Shown here: positions 25,445 through 34,844 of the stretch, piece by piece
Numbering within the stretch: the first letter of the stretch is position 1
How the letters are laid out: the number at the start of each line of letters is the position of its first letter
Assembly (NCBI RefSeq): GCF_002005465.1
Contig: NZ_CP014691.1
Coordinates: forward strand, 2,762,001-2,826,000
Reading direction: 5' to 3'
Origin: Neoasaia chiangmaiensis
Lineage (GTDB): Bacteria; Pseudomonadota; Alphaproteobacteria; Acetobacterales; Acetobacteraceae
Length of the DNA stretch: 64,000 bases
The notes under the pieces: generated by a model
The model's database searches: none
What the model was told of the DNA's origin: nothing
The model's input: only the letters and a program-made list of their open reading frames with translations
Made by a program: the position numbers and the translations under genes

Positions 25445-27097
25445 TCATGCCACGATGGGCGGTCCGGTCTTATGCAGCCCCGATGCGTCCATGCGCCGTC
25501 GGTAGCGCAACTGGTTGAGATGCATGTCGCGCGCGATGTCCAGCTTCGCACCGTGATAGGCGCGCGTATGGGCATCCGGCCGAACCTCCTTGCCTTCATG
25601 GCTCATGGCGGCCATGGCGGTGCGGAGGTCCGCAAAGGCAGCGCCGGCCACGGCACCGAGGATCGCGGCCCCGAGCAGCACGGCGTCGGGCTCGCGCGGC
25701 AGCAGGATACGGCAGCCGGTGGCATTGGCGTGTTCGCGCAGGAAGACGGCATTCTTGGTCCAGCCGCCCGTCGCGAAGATCGTGTCGATGCGGTACCCTT
25801 CGGCGTTCAGTGCATCGATGATATCGCGCGTGCCGTAGGCCAGACCCTGGATCGTCGCGAGGTAAAGCCGCGCGAGATCGTCGATCGTGGCGGACATCGG
25901 CAGTCCGTCGATCGCGCCGCGAAGACTGGGATCCGCATGAGGCGAGCGATTGCCGTGAAAATCCGGCAGCACATGCAGATCGGCCGTCAACGTGCCGGGA
26001 ACAGCGCCGCTTTCCAACCGCTCGAGCCGGTCGTTCAGCAGGGCGTAGACGCTGGTCTTCTCGCGCTCCGCCTGCTGGGCCAGAGCCGGTCCCTGGGCGT
26101 GGGTCTCGATGACGAAATCCACCAGCGAACCGACAGCGGACTGTCCCGCCTCGTTCAGCCACATGCCCGGGATCATTGCCTGGGAATACGGTCCCCAGAC
26201 GCCTTTGACGAAGCGGGGGTCTTCCGAAACCGCCATATGGCAGCTGGAGGTTCCACAGATCAGGGCCAGCGAACGGTTGAGCACGGCATCGTCCGCACCC
26301 GTGCTGGAGGCCCCGAGCAGGCCGATTCCGCCCGCATGGGCGTCGATCGCCGACACGCCGACGGGAATGCCGACGGCCAGCCCGAGTTCCTCGGCCGCCC
26401 GGGCATTCAGGCCGTTGCCGACGCTCTGGCCCAGCGGGCGCACATCGCGCCCGATGCGCCGGAATCCCTCGTTCGGCAATTCACCGAGGCCGATCGATTC
26501 GAAATAGGCGTCGTCCCAACGTTCCTCATGCGCAAGGTAAGTCCATTTGCAGGCTGTCGAGCAGCAGGAACGTGAATCGGAGCCTGTCGCACGCCATGTC
26601 AGGAAATCCGGCAGGTCGAAAAAATACTGCGCGTTTGCGAAGGTTTCGGGCCGGTGGCGTTTCAGCCAAAGGAGTTTCGGTGTTTCCATCTCCGGCGAGA
26701 TCGTACCGCCGACGTAACGCAAAACGTCATGCCGTCCGGCGTTGATCTCGGCGGCTTCCTTGATGGCGCGATGGTCGGCCCAGAGGATGATGTCCTGTTC
26801 AGGCGCATTGTCAGGATCGACCGACAGGCCGAGATCGTCCGGGCCGATCACCACCAGAGAGCATGTGGCATCGAACCCGATGCCGCGCACATTGACCTCG
26901 CCGCTCTGCGCCATAGCGTCGCGCACGCTGCGACATACCGCTTGCCAGATATCCGCCGAGGATTGTTGTGCATAATCAGGCACCGGCCGCCACGTGCGGA
27001 TCGGCGTGACGGCGGAGGCCCGCTTTTCACCGTCGAGCGTGAATACGCCTGCTCTGGCGCTTCCCGTTCCGACATCGATACCAATAACAACATCCAT
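25445..27097 (-). CDS. FGGY-family pentulose kinase (D-ribulokinase type)
   Basis: 550-residue carbohydrate kinase that phosphorylates a ketopentose with ATP. N-terminal FGGY fold: VVIGIDVGTGSARAGVFTLDG at residue 3, DIILWADHRA near 101 and SPEMETPKLLWLKRHRPETF near 127. The middle FFDLPDFLTWRATGSDSRSCCSTACKWTY is characteristic of the D-ribulokinase (YpCarbK-like) subgroup rather than xylulokinase or glycerol kinase. C-terminal domain: AIDAHAGGIGLLG near 267 and TIFATGGWTKNAVFL near 432. It is the first gene of the kinase-ABC-SDR operon. Together these predict pentitol import, oxidation to D-ribulose and phosphorylation to D-ribulose-5-phosphate. Confidence 0.88.
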   Translation of the reverse strand: MDVVIGIDVGTGSARAGVFTLDGEKRASAVTPIRTWRPVPDYAQQSSADIWQAVCRSVRDAMAQSGEVNVRGIGFDATCSLVVIGPDDLGLSVDPDNAPEQDIILWADHRAIKEAAEINAGRHDVLRYVGGTISPEMETPKLLWLKRHRPETFANAQYFFDLPDFLTWRATGSDSRSCCSTACKWTYLAHEERWDDAYFESIGLGELPNEGFRRIGRDVRPLGQSVGNGLNARAAEELGLAVGIPVGVSAIDAHAGGIGLLGASSTGADDAVLNRSLALICGTSSCHMAVSEDPRFVKGVWGPYSQAMIPGMWLNEAGQSAVGSLVDFVIETHAQGPALAQQAEREKTSVYALLNDRLERLESGAVPGTLTADLHVLPDFHGNRSPHADPSLRGAIDGLPMSATIDDLARLYLATIQGLAYGTRDIIDALNAEGYRIDTIFATGGWTKNAVFLREHANATGCRILLPREPDAVLLGAAILGAVAGAAFADLRTAMAAMSHEGKEVRPDAHTRAYHGAKLDIARDMHLNQLRYRRRMDASGLHKTGPPIVA

Positions 27098-27250
27098 GGT
27101 GGTCTATGAACCTCGGATTACAACAAGGTCATAAACGGCATATCGCCGGTTTTGGGCAAGTCACCGTTACGTGTGATAGCGGCGTGCGAGATCACAGTGA
27201 TATGAGGTGTTTGTCTCGTGTGGCAGGCGGTGTCACGCGCGTTCGATATG

Positions 27251-27282
27251 AAAAAACCCGCCTTCCGAGGAAGGCGGGTTTT
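27251..27282 (-). terminator. Rho-independent terminator of the TonB-receptor gene
   Basis: On the minus strand ACCCGCCTTCC pairs with GGAAGGCGGGT and is followed by a T run (6 T). It lies 28 bases after the receptor stop codon. It separates that transcript from the FGGY kinase operon on the same strand, which therefore needs its own promoter in 27098-27250. Confidence 0.9.
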
Positions 27283-27309
27283 CAGAATGACTGACGCGTT
27301 CGGCGGGTT

Positions 27310-30255
27310 TTAGAAGTTCAGGCCGGCCTGAAGGAAGATATAGCGACCGTAGTAGAAGTTGCCGTACTGCCCGGAAGATGTGTTTTCCGTGCCGTCTGCA
27401 ACGAAAGGCGGATTTTTCCCGGCGATGTTCTGAACGCCGCCTTCGAAAGCCCATTTCTTATAGTTGTAGGTCAGCGTGATGTCCTGCTGAACCATGCCCG
27501 GCGTCTTGACGCGGCCATATTGCGTCGGGTCCAGAAACACCGAGCTGTCGTTCCAGTGTGCGCCGCCGATATATTGCATCATGTAGCTGATGCCGAACGG
27601 GCCATGCTGCCAGCTCAGCGTGGCATAGTCGCGAACGCGCGGTTGGGCAGAGCCGTTCTGATAGAACAGGGCGCCTGTGTAGTTGTAATACTGACCACCG
27701 GGCACGTTCTGCTGGCTCTGGTTTACCAGGTACTGGAAATTGTTATCCACGGTGAAGATGTCACGGGGCGTGACATGGAAGCGATAGGTGAAATCCCAGT
27801 CGACGCCGCTTTCATGATAGACACCGAGGTTTTCATCGATCGCGCCGACACTGTTGATCTGGCCGTTGGAAAGACGGTCCACAACGCCACAGAGGTTGGT
27901 TTGCTGACCGTTGTAACAGTTATCGAGGATATACTGTGTGGTGAGCGACCCGATCGTTCCGGTAATCGTGTAATGCCAGAACTCGGCGGACGTCGACAGG
28001 CCCGGAATCCAGCGCGGCGTGATGACCGTGCCGAATGTATAGGTGCGGCCGACTTCCGGCTTGAGCTTGGGATTGCCGCCTTCCAGCGTCTGGATCTGTC
28101 CGCCACCGGCCTGCGTGAAGGTGCCGGGGCTGTGCACGCCGGCCTTCTGGCAGTTGGCGACGATCACAGGCGACGTCGCGCCCGCGCACGGATCAAGCGC
28201 CGTGTTGTAGCTCAGCGTCGTGCCGCCGTAGAGCTCGTAGACGTTTGGCTGACGCAATGACGTGCCGATCGTGCCGCGGAAGCGGATGTCGCGCGTCGGC
28301 GCCCAGTCGATCGAGCCCTTCCAGTTATAGGCCGAACCGAAGGTGTTGTAGGACGAATAACGACCCTGTCCGTCGATTGTCAGGTCATGGGCGAGCGGCG
28401 CATCCTTGAGCAGGGTCAGCTTGCCTTCGATATAGCCTTCCGTGACATTGAAGCCGCCGGATGTCGGGGTGACTGTGTTGCCGAGCGTATTGCCTGCGAC
28501 CGTTTGCGGGTCCGGATTATGCGTCAGCTGTTCGCCACGATGTTCCATGCCGAGCGCGATGCCGAGATCGCCGCCATTGGACCATGGCATATGCACGACA
28601 TGGTTGTTGTTGATGCGCAGGTTCAGATCGCGGAGCTGATACTGGCTGTGGTCGATCGTGTTGTAGTTGGCATACTTGACGGCGTCCGGCGAAAGCTTGC
28701 CGAAAACACTCGACGGAACGCAGCCGGCAGAGCCCGCGCAGGCATTAGGGTTGTAATAGAGGTCGGTACCTGAATCGCCGGGATTGACCGAAGACAGACC
28801 ATATTCCTGTAGGAGCGGCGCAAGCAGGCCGACGTTGGCGAATTGGGTCGTCTCCATGCTGACGCCGTAGGTATACGACAGATCGTATTTCCAGCCGGCA
28901 TAGATATCGCCCTGTGCGCCGAACTTGCCGGTCACGGTATCGATGGCCGACTGGTTCTCGCGATTGCCATATTCGTTCATCCGGCGATACATCTGAAGCT
29001 CTTCGCCCGTCGTATTGCCCGGATAGTTTTCGGGAATCAGGATCGAGCTCGGCAGATTCGACGGCGGCACGCTGCCCGTTGCCGGCTCGGGCGCCATCAT
29101 CGACATGGATGTCTTGTGAGAATAGAGCACGCTCGAATAGAGCGACAGATGATCGTTGACGTCGTAATGCGCGTCACCGGAAAGGTTCGAATCCTGCAAC
29201 GCATTCACAAGCGACTGGTCGGCGCCGTAATTGTACCGGTCGGCGGACGTGAACGGCTTTACGCCGCCATTATAACTGTTGCCGACATAGGTGTTTTCGG
29301 CGCCGTAAAAGGTGCCGAAGGGGGACGTTCCTGAACCGAAACTAGGCGTCGTGCCGCTCGCCGGATTGTTGAGCTGGATATTGTTGCGTGACCAGGAGCG
29401 GTCTGCCTGCTGCACGCCGCCTTGCGTCATGTAGGAGCCGAACAGCGTCAGATTGCCGCGACCATGATCGAAATTCCAGCCTTTATAGCCTGAAATGATG
29501 CCGGTTCGGTTGTCGCCATGTCCTGTGATACCGCCGCGGAGCGTGATGTTGGCATCGTTCAGGTTGTGCTTGAGCTTGATGTTTACGACGCCGGAAACGG
29601 CATCCGCGCCGTAGAGCTCGGAACCGCCGTCCTTGAGGATTTCGATGCTGGCGACTTGCTGGATCGGCAGCGAGTTCATGTCGACGCAATTGGAATCACC
29701 GTTGACGGTGGTCCGCTTGCCGTCGATCAGTACGAGAACACGCTTCTGACCCAGGTTACGCAGGTCAAGACAGGCTGCGCCGTCCGTACCGTTCGTTTGT
29801 GTGTTGTAGGTTCCCGACGATCCGACCGACGGCAACCGCTGGAAGAAATCGCTCAGTGTCGCGGCGCCGGTCTGTTGGATCTGCTTCGATGTAACGATCT
29901 GGACCGGATTGGCGCTGGTATTGTTGGACGTGCTGAGCGCCGAACCTGTAACCACAATGTTTTCGGCGTTGGAATTGACCGCCTCGGACTGGCTGGCCGG
30001 TGCGACGTAGGGGCGCAGATCCCGCGCCTGCATCGGATGCGACAGCGTACCGGTAGCGGTGTTTGCGGGTGCGGAAGAGGTGGCTACCGGCGCCGCTTTC
30101 CTGGCGGCCTGTCTGTGTGGTTTCTTGCTGTGTTTTCCGGAGGCTGGGGTGCTCTGGGCGTATGCAGCCTGAAGGGTTGCAAAAGGCACCGAGGCCAAGA
30201 TCGTTGCGCCAAACAGGGCAGCGGCGCGACGCTTGTTTTTGCAGAGGTTAACCAT
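27310..30255 (-). CDS. TonB-dependent outer-membrane receptor
   Basis: 981-residue outer-membrane protein. Signal peptide at 1-34 (basic start, then AAALFGATILASVPFA, AYAQ). A basic, Ala/Pro-rich linker leads to the plug (NIVVTGSALSTSNNTSANPVQIV, VLVLIDGKRTTVN, IEILKDGGSELYGADAVSGVVNIKLK), followed by a 22-strand barrel ending YIFLQAGLNF with the C-terminal aromatic residue needed for BAM assembly. The repeats are rich in Asn, Gly and Tyr. The ligand is unknown; large receptors of this type in acetic acid bacteria take up siderophores or carbohydrates. It has its own terminator; upstream are 400 bases without genes. Confidence 0.93.
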   Translation of the reverse strand: MVNLCKNKRRAAALFGATILASVPFATLQAAYAQSTPASGKHSKKPHRQAARKAAPVATSSAPANTATGTLSHPMQARDLRPYVAPASQSEAVNSNAENIVVTGSALSTSNNTSANPVQIVTSKQIQQTGAATLSDFFQRLPSVGSSGTYNTQTNGTDGAACLDLRNLGQKRVLVLIDGKRTTVNGDSNCVDMNSLPIQQVASIEILKDGGSELYGADAVSGVVNIKLKHNLNDANITLRGGITGHGDNRTGIISGYKGWNFDHGRGNLTLFGSYMTQGGVQQADRSWSRNNIQLNNPASGTTPSFGSGTSPFGTFYGAENTYVGNSYNGGVKPFTSADRYNYGADQSLVNALQDSNLSGDAHYDVNDHLSLYSSVLYSHKTSMSMMAPEPATGSVPPSNLPSSILIPENYPGNTTGEELQMYRRMNEYGNRENQSAIDTVTGKFGAQGDIYAGWKYDLSYTYGVSMETTQFANVGLLAPLLQEYGLSSVNPGDSGTDLYYNPNACAGSAGCVPSSVFGKLSPDAVKYANYNTIDHSQYQLRDLNLRINNNHVVHMPWSNGGDLGIALGMEHRGEQLTHNPDPQTVAGNTLGNTVTPTSGGFNVTEGYIEGKLTLLKDAPLAHDLTIDGQGRYSSYNTFGSAYNWKGSIDWAPTRDIRFRGTIGTSLRQPNVYELYGGTTLSYNTALDPCAGATSPVIVANCQKAGVHSPGTFTQAGGGQIQTLEGGNPKLKPEVGRTYTFGTVITPRWIPGLSTSAEFWHYTITGTIGSLTTQYILDNCYNGQQTNLCGVVDRLSNGQINSVGAIDENLGVYHESGVDWDFTYRFHVTPRDIFTVDNNFQYLVNQSQQNVPGGQYYNYTGALFYQNGSAQPRVRDYATLSWQHGPFGISYMMQYIGGAHWNDSSVFLDPTQYGRVKTPGMVQQDITLTYNYKKWAFEGGVQNIAGKNPPFVADGTENTSSGQYGNFYYGRYIFLQAGLNF

Positions 30256-30666
30256 CGATCACTTTCGCGGTCGGTTCGTTGTCGGATTTCGGTTCCGGAA
30301 TGTTCCGATTACTGAAGGCGAGTTCACGATGTTGCAACTGCGCAATGTAATGTCACGGCGCTTGCGTTGCAGTTCGGCTCCACACTGTTGCGCAATAACA
30401 ATGATAATAACAAAGAATGTCGAAAAAGTATCTTGAGGTTGCACCTTCCATGGCTGAGCAGGGGGGTGGAGAAATTAAAGTTCTAATACCAACACATATT
30501 CGCAATTTTGTTTCGGTATGGTGCTTGCGTTTTTCCTGACGGCACCTTAAGACGACGGCCCCGCGTTCACGGACCCGTGTGTGCCAAGAAACGGGCCCGG
30601 CATTGCGTCGAGCGGTTTGCAGTTGCTCGACACAGGCGGGATCGGACGTATCCTGAGTGAGATCAC
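30256..30666. other. Divergent intergenic region, TonB receptor / edd
   Basis: 411 bases without a supported gene between divergent transcripts. It is A+T-richer around 30390-30530 and must hold both promoters, but no pair of boxes stands out. Notable motifs are the palindromes GTTGCAAC (30331-30338) and TTGCGCAA (30388-30395) and two AATAACA copies 12 bases apart (30394 and 30406). The latter resemble the half site before the isomerase operon. Confidence 0.4.
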
Positions 30667-32523
30667 ATGGCCTTACATCCTGCCGTTTCCGCCGTGACGG
30701 ACCGCATCATCGAGCGTTCGCGTGTGTCGCGTCGGCGATATCTTGCGCTGATGGCGCGCAACCGTGCCCAGGGAATCATGCGGCCGCGGCTGGCCTGCGG
30801 TAATCTGGCGCATGGGCTGGCGGCGGCGGGTGAGGACAAGGCGCGTCTCATGCAGGGACGCAGCGTTAATCTTGGTATTGTCACCAGCTATAACGATATG
30901 CTCTCGGCGCATCAGCCCTATGGTCGTTATCCGGACCAGATGAAGCTGTATGCGCGCGAAATGGGTGCGACGGCGCAGGTTGCGGGTGGCGTTCCGGCGA
31001 TGTGCGACGGCGTGACGCAAGGGCAGGAGGGCATGGAGCTTTCCCTGTTCTCGCGCGATGTGATCGCCATGTCCACGGCTGTCGGATTGAGCCATGGCAT
31101 GTTCGAAGGCGTGGCGTTGCTGGGTATTTGCGACAAGATCGTGCCGGGATTGCTGATCGGCGCGTTACGCTTTGGCCATTTGCCCACGATGCTGATCCCG
31201 GCCGGGCCGATGACCTCCGGGTTGCCGAACAAGGAAAAGCAGCGCGTCCGGCAGCTTTATGCGGAAGGCAAGGTCGATCAGTCGGCGTTGATGGAGGCGG
31301 AGGCCGCGTCCTATCATGGACCGGGCACATGCACCTTCTACGGCACGGCCAACACGAACCAGATGATGGTGGAGATCATGGGGCTGATGATGCCCGATTC
31401 CGCCTTCAGCAACCCCAGCACACACCTGCGCCAGGCGCTCACGCGGGCGGGCGTGCATCGGCTGGTGGAGATCAGCCGGCCGGGGGACGGGCATCGCCCG
31501 TTGTCGGAACTGGTGGACGAAAAGGCGATCGTGAATGCCGCGGTCGGTCTGCTGGCGACCGGCGGGTCCACCAATCACGCCATTCATCTGCCGGCCATCG
31601 CGCGTGCCGCGGGGATCGTCATCGACTGGGCCGATCTGGATGCCTTGTCACGCGCGGTGCCGTTGATGACGCGTGCCTATCCGAATGGCTCGGCGGATGT
31701 GAACGCCTTCAACGATGCCGGTGGAATGCCGACCCTGATCGGATCGCTTTGCGATGCCGGGCTTCTGCATGAGGATATCGTCACAGTTTCGGCGGGGGGA
31801 ATGCGGGATTATGCCCGGCGCGCGGAGATGCAGGACGATGTGCTGGTCTATCGTGCGGCGGGTCCGTCCGAAGACCGGGCCGTCCTGCGCGATGCGCGGG
31901 AGCCGTTTCTGCCGGATGGCGGCATGCGTCTGGTGAGCGGCAATCTGGGGCGCGGGATCTACAAGACGAGCGCCGTGGAGGCTTCGCGCCAGACCATCGA
32001 AGCGCCGGCGGCGATTTTCGATACGCAGCAGGGCGTCATCGATGCCTTCAAACGTGGCGAACTTGACCGGGATGTCGTGGTCGTCGTGCGGTTTCAGGGG
32101 CCGGATGCCAACGGCATGCCGGAACTCCATCGTCTGACGCCGACATTGGCGGTGTTGCAGGATCGCGGATATCGCGTGGCGCTTATGACGGATGGGCGCA
32201 TGTCCGGGGCCAGCGGAAAGGTGCCGGCGGCCATTCATATCGGACCGGAGGCGCAGTCGGGTGGCCCGTTGGCAAGATTGCGCGATGGCGATCGCGTGCT
32301 TGTCTGTGCGGCAACCGGGCGTATCGAGGCGCTCGTGCCGTCGGCCGAGTGGGATGCCCGCGTGCCCGTTCCGCCGCCGCCGCCGGGACTTGGCACGGGG
32401 CGCGAATTGTTTGCGTTGATGCGCACGCGTTCGGACAGTGCGGAAGCCGGCGGTTCGGCCATGCTGGCGGCAATGGACGGGATTGTGGACACGATCGGTG
32501 ATTCGATCGACGAAGGGAGATAA
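30667..32523 (+). CDS. edd: 6-Phosphogluconate dehydratase
   Basis: 618-residue Fe-S dehydratase of the Entner-Doudoroff pathway (6-phosphogluconate to KDPG). IlvD/Edd signatures: [18 protein letters not shown] near residue 74, [24 protein letters not shown] near 106, [14 protein letters not shown] near 154, [17 protein letters not shown] near 219, [17 protein letters not shown] near 302 and [18 protein letters not shown] near 509. The next start is 2 bases after its stop, so edd and eda are one operon. Acetic acid bacteria rely on this and the pentose phosphate route because glycolysis is incomplete; that is family knowledge, not shown here. Confidence 0.97.
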   Translation: MALHPAVSAVTDRIIERSRVSRRRYLALMARNRAQGIMRPRLACGNLAHGLAAAGEDKARLMQGRSVNLGIVTSYNDMLSAHQPYGRYPDQMKLYAREMGATAQVAGGVPAMCDGVTQGQEGMELSLFSRDVIAMSTAVGLSHGMFEGVALLGICDKIVPGLLIGALRFGHLPTMLIPAGPMTSGLPNKEKQRVRQLYAEGKVDQSALMEAEAASYHGPGTCTFYGTANTNQMMVEIMGLMMPDSAFSNPSTHLRQALTRAGVHRLVEISRPGDGHRPLSELVDEKAIVNAAVGLLATGGSTNHAIHLPAIARAAGIVIDWADLDALSRAVPLMTRAYPNGSADVNAFNDAGGMPTLIGSLCDAGLLHEDIVTVSAGGMRDYARRAEMQDDVLVYRAAGPSEDRAVLRDAREPFLPDGGMRLVSGNLGRGIYKTSAVEASRQTIEAPAAIFDTQQGVIDAFKRGELDRDVVVVVRFQGPDANGMPELHRLTPTLAVLQDRGYRVALMTDGRMSGASGKVPAAIHIGPEAQSGGPLARLRDGDRVLVCAATGRIEALVPSAEWDARVPVPPPPPGLGTGRELFALMRTRSDSAEAGGSAMLAAMDGIVDTIGDSIDEGR

Positions 32524-32525
32524 CG

Positions 32526-33149
32526 ATGTTTCAGGATACGACGCGCGTCGATGCCGTCATGACGCGCTGTCCGGTCATTCCGGTGCTGGTGGTGAACGAT
32601 GCCGCCCTGGCGCGTCCGATGGCGGAAGCGCTCGTGGCCGGCGGGCTGACGACGCTGGAAGTCACGCTGCGTACGCCCTGCGCATTGGATGTCATCCGCG
32701 AGATGTCGAAGGTCGAGGGTGCGCTGGTGGGTGCCGGCACCGTGTTGAACGCGGACGATCTTGCCCGCAGTGTCGAGGCGGGCGCGCGTTTCATCGTCAG
32801 CCCCGGACTGACGGAAGGGGTGGCGCAGGCGGCGGTCCGGCATGATGTGCCGTTGCTGCCGGGCATTGCGAATGCAGGCGATATCATGCGTGGACTGGAT
32901 CTGGGCCTGACGCGGTTCAAATTCTTTCCGGCGACGGTGAATGGCGGTCTGCCGGCGTTGAAGGCGCTGGCCGCCGTTTTCGGGCAGGTGAGGTTCTGCC
33001 CGACGGGTGGCATTACGGAGGAGACCGCGCCGGAATGGCTGGCACATCCGGCCGTGGCCTGCGTCGGTGGTTCGTGGCTGACGAGCGGTGCATTCGATGC
33101 TGGTGCGATCGAGCGCCGCGCAACGGTCGCCGCAACGTTGGGTTCCTGA
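32526..33149 (+). CDS. eda: KDPG aldolase
   Basis: Cleaves 2-keto-3-deoxy-6-phosphogluconate to pyruvate and glyceraldehyde-3-phosphate. 207 residues with all motifs: IPVLVVNDAALARPMAEALVAGG, TLEVTLRTPCA (catalytic Glu and Arg), GAGTVLNADD, and the Schiff-base lysine in LTRFKFFPA near residue 137, followed by FCPTGGI and CVGGSWL. It completes the Entner-Doudoroff pair with edd. Confidence 0.97.
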   Translation: MFQDTTRVDAVMTRCPVIPVLVVNDAALARPMAEALVAGGLTTLEVTLRTPCALDVIREMSKVEGALVGAGTVLNADDLARSVEAGARFIVSPGLTEGVAQAAVRHDVPLLPGIANAGDIMRGLDLGLTRFKFFPATVNGGLPALKALAAVFGQVRFCPTGGITEETAPEWLAHPAVACVGGSWLTSGAFDAGAIERRATVAATLGS

Positions 33150-33157
33150 CGGAGATG

Positions 33158-33175
33158 CTATAATTCCTTTTATAG
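33158..33175. promoter_or_regulatory. Inverted repeat before the efflux operon
   Basis: CTATAA-ttcctt-TTATAG is a perfect 6-base dyad, 8 bases after the eda stop and just upstream of the candidate efflux promoter. It is A+T-rich, so not a terminator; an operator is possible. It also contains a TATAAT. Confidence 0.35.
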
Positions 33176-33184
33176 ATCGGGTGG

Positions 33185-33214
33185 TTGTCAATATGAACGG
33201 GATAAGTCCATAAT
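33185..33214 (+). promoter_or_regulatory. Candidate promoter for the efflux operon
   Basis: TTGTCA (33185-33190) and CATAAT (33209-33214) with an 18-base spacer, about 38 bases upstream of the GTG start of the MFS gene. Confidence 0.4.
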
Positions 33215-33251
33215 CCTGCCATGAAATCGTTCGTATGCGCCCTGACCAACG

Positions 33252-34805
33252 GTGGATGAGAAGAAGAAACCGCTCGTTGGACTGGCTGGTGTCATCACGC
33301 TGGCGATGGCGACGGAGCTGAACGACCAGGTTTCCGAACAGAGCATGCCGGATATTTCCGGCGGTCTGGGCATGAGTCACGATCCCGGGACGTGGTTCAG
33401 CAGTCTCTACGTGTCGGCGGAAGTCGTCGGCATGTCCCTGTCGCCCTGGCTGGCGGTGACCTTCACGTTGCGCCGCTTCTCGCTGGTCGTGCCGGTTCTA
33501 GCGATGATCGCCTCCTCCCTCATTCCACTGACCGACAATCTGACGCTGCTCTACGGATTGCGCCTGTTCCAGGGCCTTTCCGGCGGGTTTGCGGTGCCGT
33601 TGCTGATGACCACGGCGCTGCGGGTGCTGCCGCCGCCGATCCGCCTTTACGGTCTCGCGGCCTATGCGTTGACGGCGACTTTCTTTCCCAATCTGAGCAC
33701 GTCCTTCGCTGGTTTATGGACGGATCTGCTCGACTGGCGCTTCGTCTTCTGGCAGTCGATCCCGCTCTGCACGCTGGCGCTGCTGCTGCTCTGGTATGGC
33801 ATGCCCAGGGAGGCGCCGAAATACGAGCGGTTCCGGCTGTTCGACTGGCGCGGGTTTTTTCTGGTGCTGTTCGGCATGGGCGCGCTGTCCACCATGTTGC
33901 AACAGGGCGATCGCTTCGACTGGTTCAACAGTCCGGCGATCTGCGTGATGGGGCTGATCAGTCTCGCCTGCCTGCCGCTGTTCGTTCTGAACGAGTGGTT
34001 TCATCCGTTGCCGCTTTTCAGGTTTCAGCTGCTGGGGCGCCGCAATTTCGCTTATGGCGCGACAACGTTGCTGGTGTTCATCATCGTCTCGCTGTCCTCG
34101 TCTTCCATCCCGGCGGAATTTCTTCAGGTCGTTGCCGGGTATCGGCCGGAGCAGGTGTATCTCATCACGTTGCAGGTGGCGTGCATGCAACTGGTCATGC
34201 TGCCGTTGATGGCGGTCCTGCTCAACAAGGAATGGGTGGACAGTCGCATCGTGAGTTTGCTGGGCATGGCGTTCATCCTGACGGCATGCATCGGCAACAC
34301 GTTCGTGACCTCGGTCTGGAACCGGAACGAATTCTATCTCTGGCAGACGTTCCAGGGGCTTGGCGAGGCCATGATCGTCATGCCGCTCCTGATGATGTCC
34401 ACCAATGCGTTGATCCCTGCCGAGGGGCCGTTTGCCTCCGCGTTGGTCAATACGCCGCGCGCGGTTGCGGAGGCGGTGGGCATATGGCTGTTGCAGCTGA
34501 TGCATCGCTGGCGCGGCAGCCTGCATTCGGACCGCATCACCGACCAGATCGGGCGCGACCGCTATCGAATTTTCCAGGGTGAGAATCCGGCTTTCCAGCA
34601 TCAGGCACCACTCCTGCCGAACGGAATGCCGCGGGCGCCGGGAAGTCTTGAGGCGTTTCGGGCACAGGTGGTCAAACAGACGGCGGTGCTGACGATCAGC
34701 GATACGTTCTTCGTGATTTGCGGCATCGTCGTGTTCCTGATGGTGCTGGTGCTCACCCTGCCGCAACGTACCTACCCGCCCCGTATTGTTTTTGTGAAAA
34801 AATGA
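33252..34805 (+). CDS. DHA2-family MFS multidrug efflux transporter (EmrB-like)
   Basis: 517-residue inner-membrane drug/proton antiporter with about 14 membrane segments. Pattern: AGVITLAMATELNDQV at helix 1, then the motif-C-type region LLYGLRLFQGLSGGFAVPLLMTTAL, WRFVFWQSIPLCTLALLL, and LWQTFQGLGEAMIVMPLLMMSTNAL. A periplasmic loop near 430-475 and a last helix FFVICGIVVFLMVLVLTL are typical of EmrB. The start is GTG 33252; an in-frame stop just upstream excludes a longer form, and no good Shine-Dalgarno is seen. It is the first gene of a three-gene envelope-spanning pump. Confidence 0.88.
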   Translation: MDEKKKPLVGLAGVITLAMATELNDQVSEQSMPDISGGLGMSHDPGTWFSSLYVSAEVVGMSLSPWLAVTFTLRRFSLVVPVLAMIASSLIPLTDNLTLLYGLRLFQGLSGGFAVPLLMTTALRVLPPPIRLYGLAAYALTATFFPNLSTSFAGLWTDLLDWRFVFWQSIPLCTLALLLLWYGMPREAPKYERFRLFDWRGFFLVLFGMGALSTMLQQGDRFDWFNSPAICVMGLISLACLPLFVLNEWFHPLPLFRFQLLGRRNFAYGATTLLVFIIVSLSSSSIPAEFLQVVAGYRPEQVYLITLQVACMQLVMLPLMAVLLNKEWVDSRIVSLLGMAFILTACIGNTFVTSVWNRNEFYLWQTFQGLGEAMIVMPLLMMSTNALIPAEGPFASALVNTPRAVAEAVGIWLLQLMHRWRGSLHSDRITDQIGRDRYRIFQGENPAFQHQAPLLPNGMPRAPGSLEAFRAQVVKQTAVLTISDTFFVICGIVVFLMVLVLTLPQRTYPPRIVFVKK

Positions 34806-34844
34806 GCGTCATGCGCTCGCTGCAAAAAGCCGAAAGAATGAACG

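Noticed and set aside
24349-25518. Plus-strand frame of 389 codons opposite the ABC binding-protein gene
   Set aside because: Antisense shadow; composition dominated by His/Arg/Gly and no recognisable domains.
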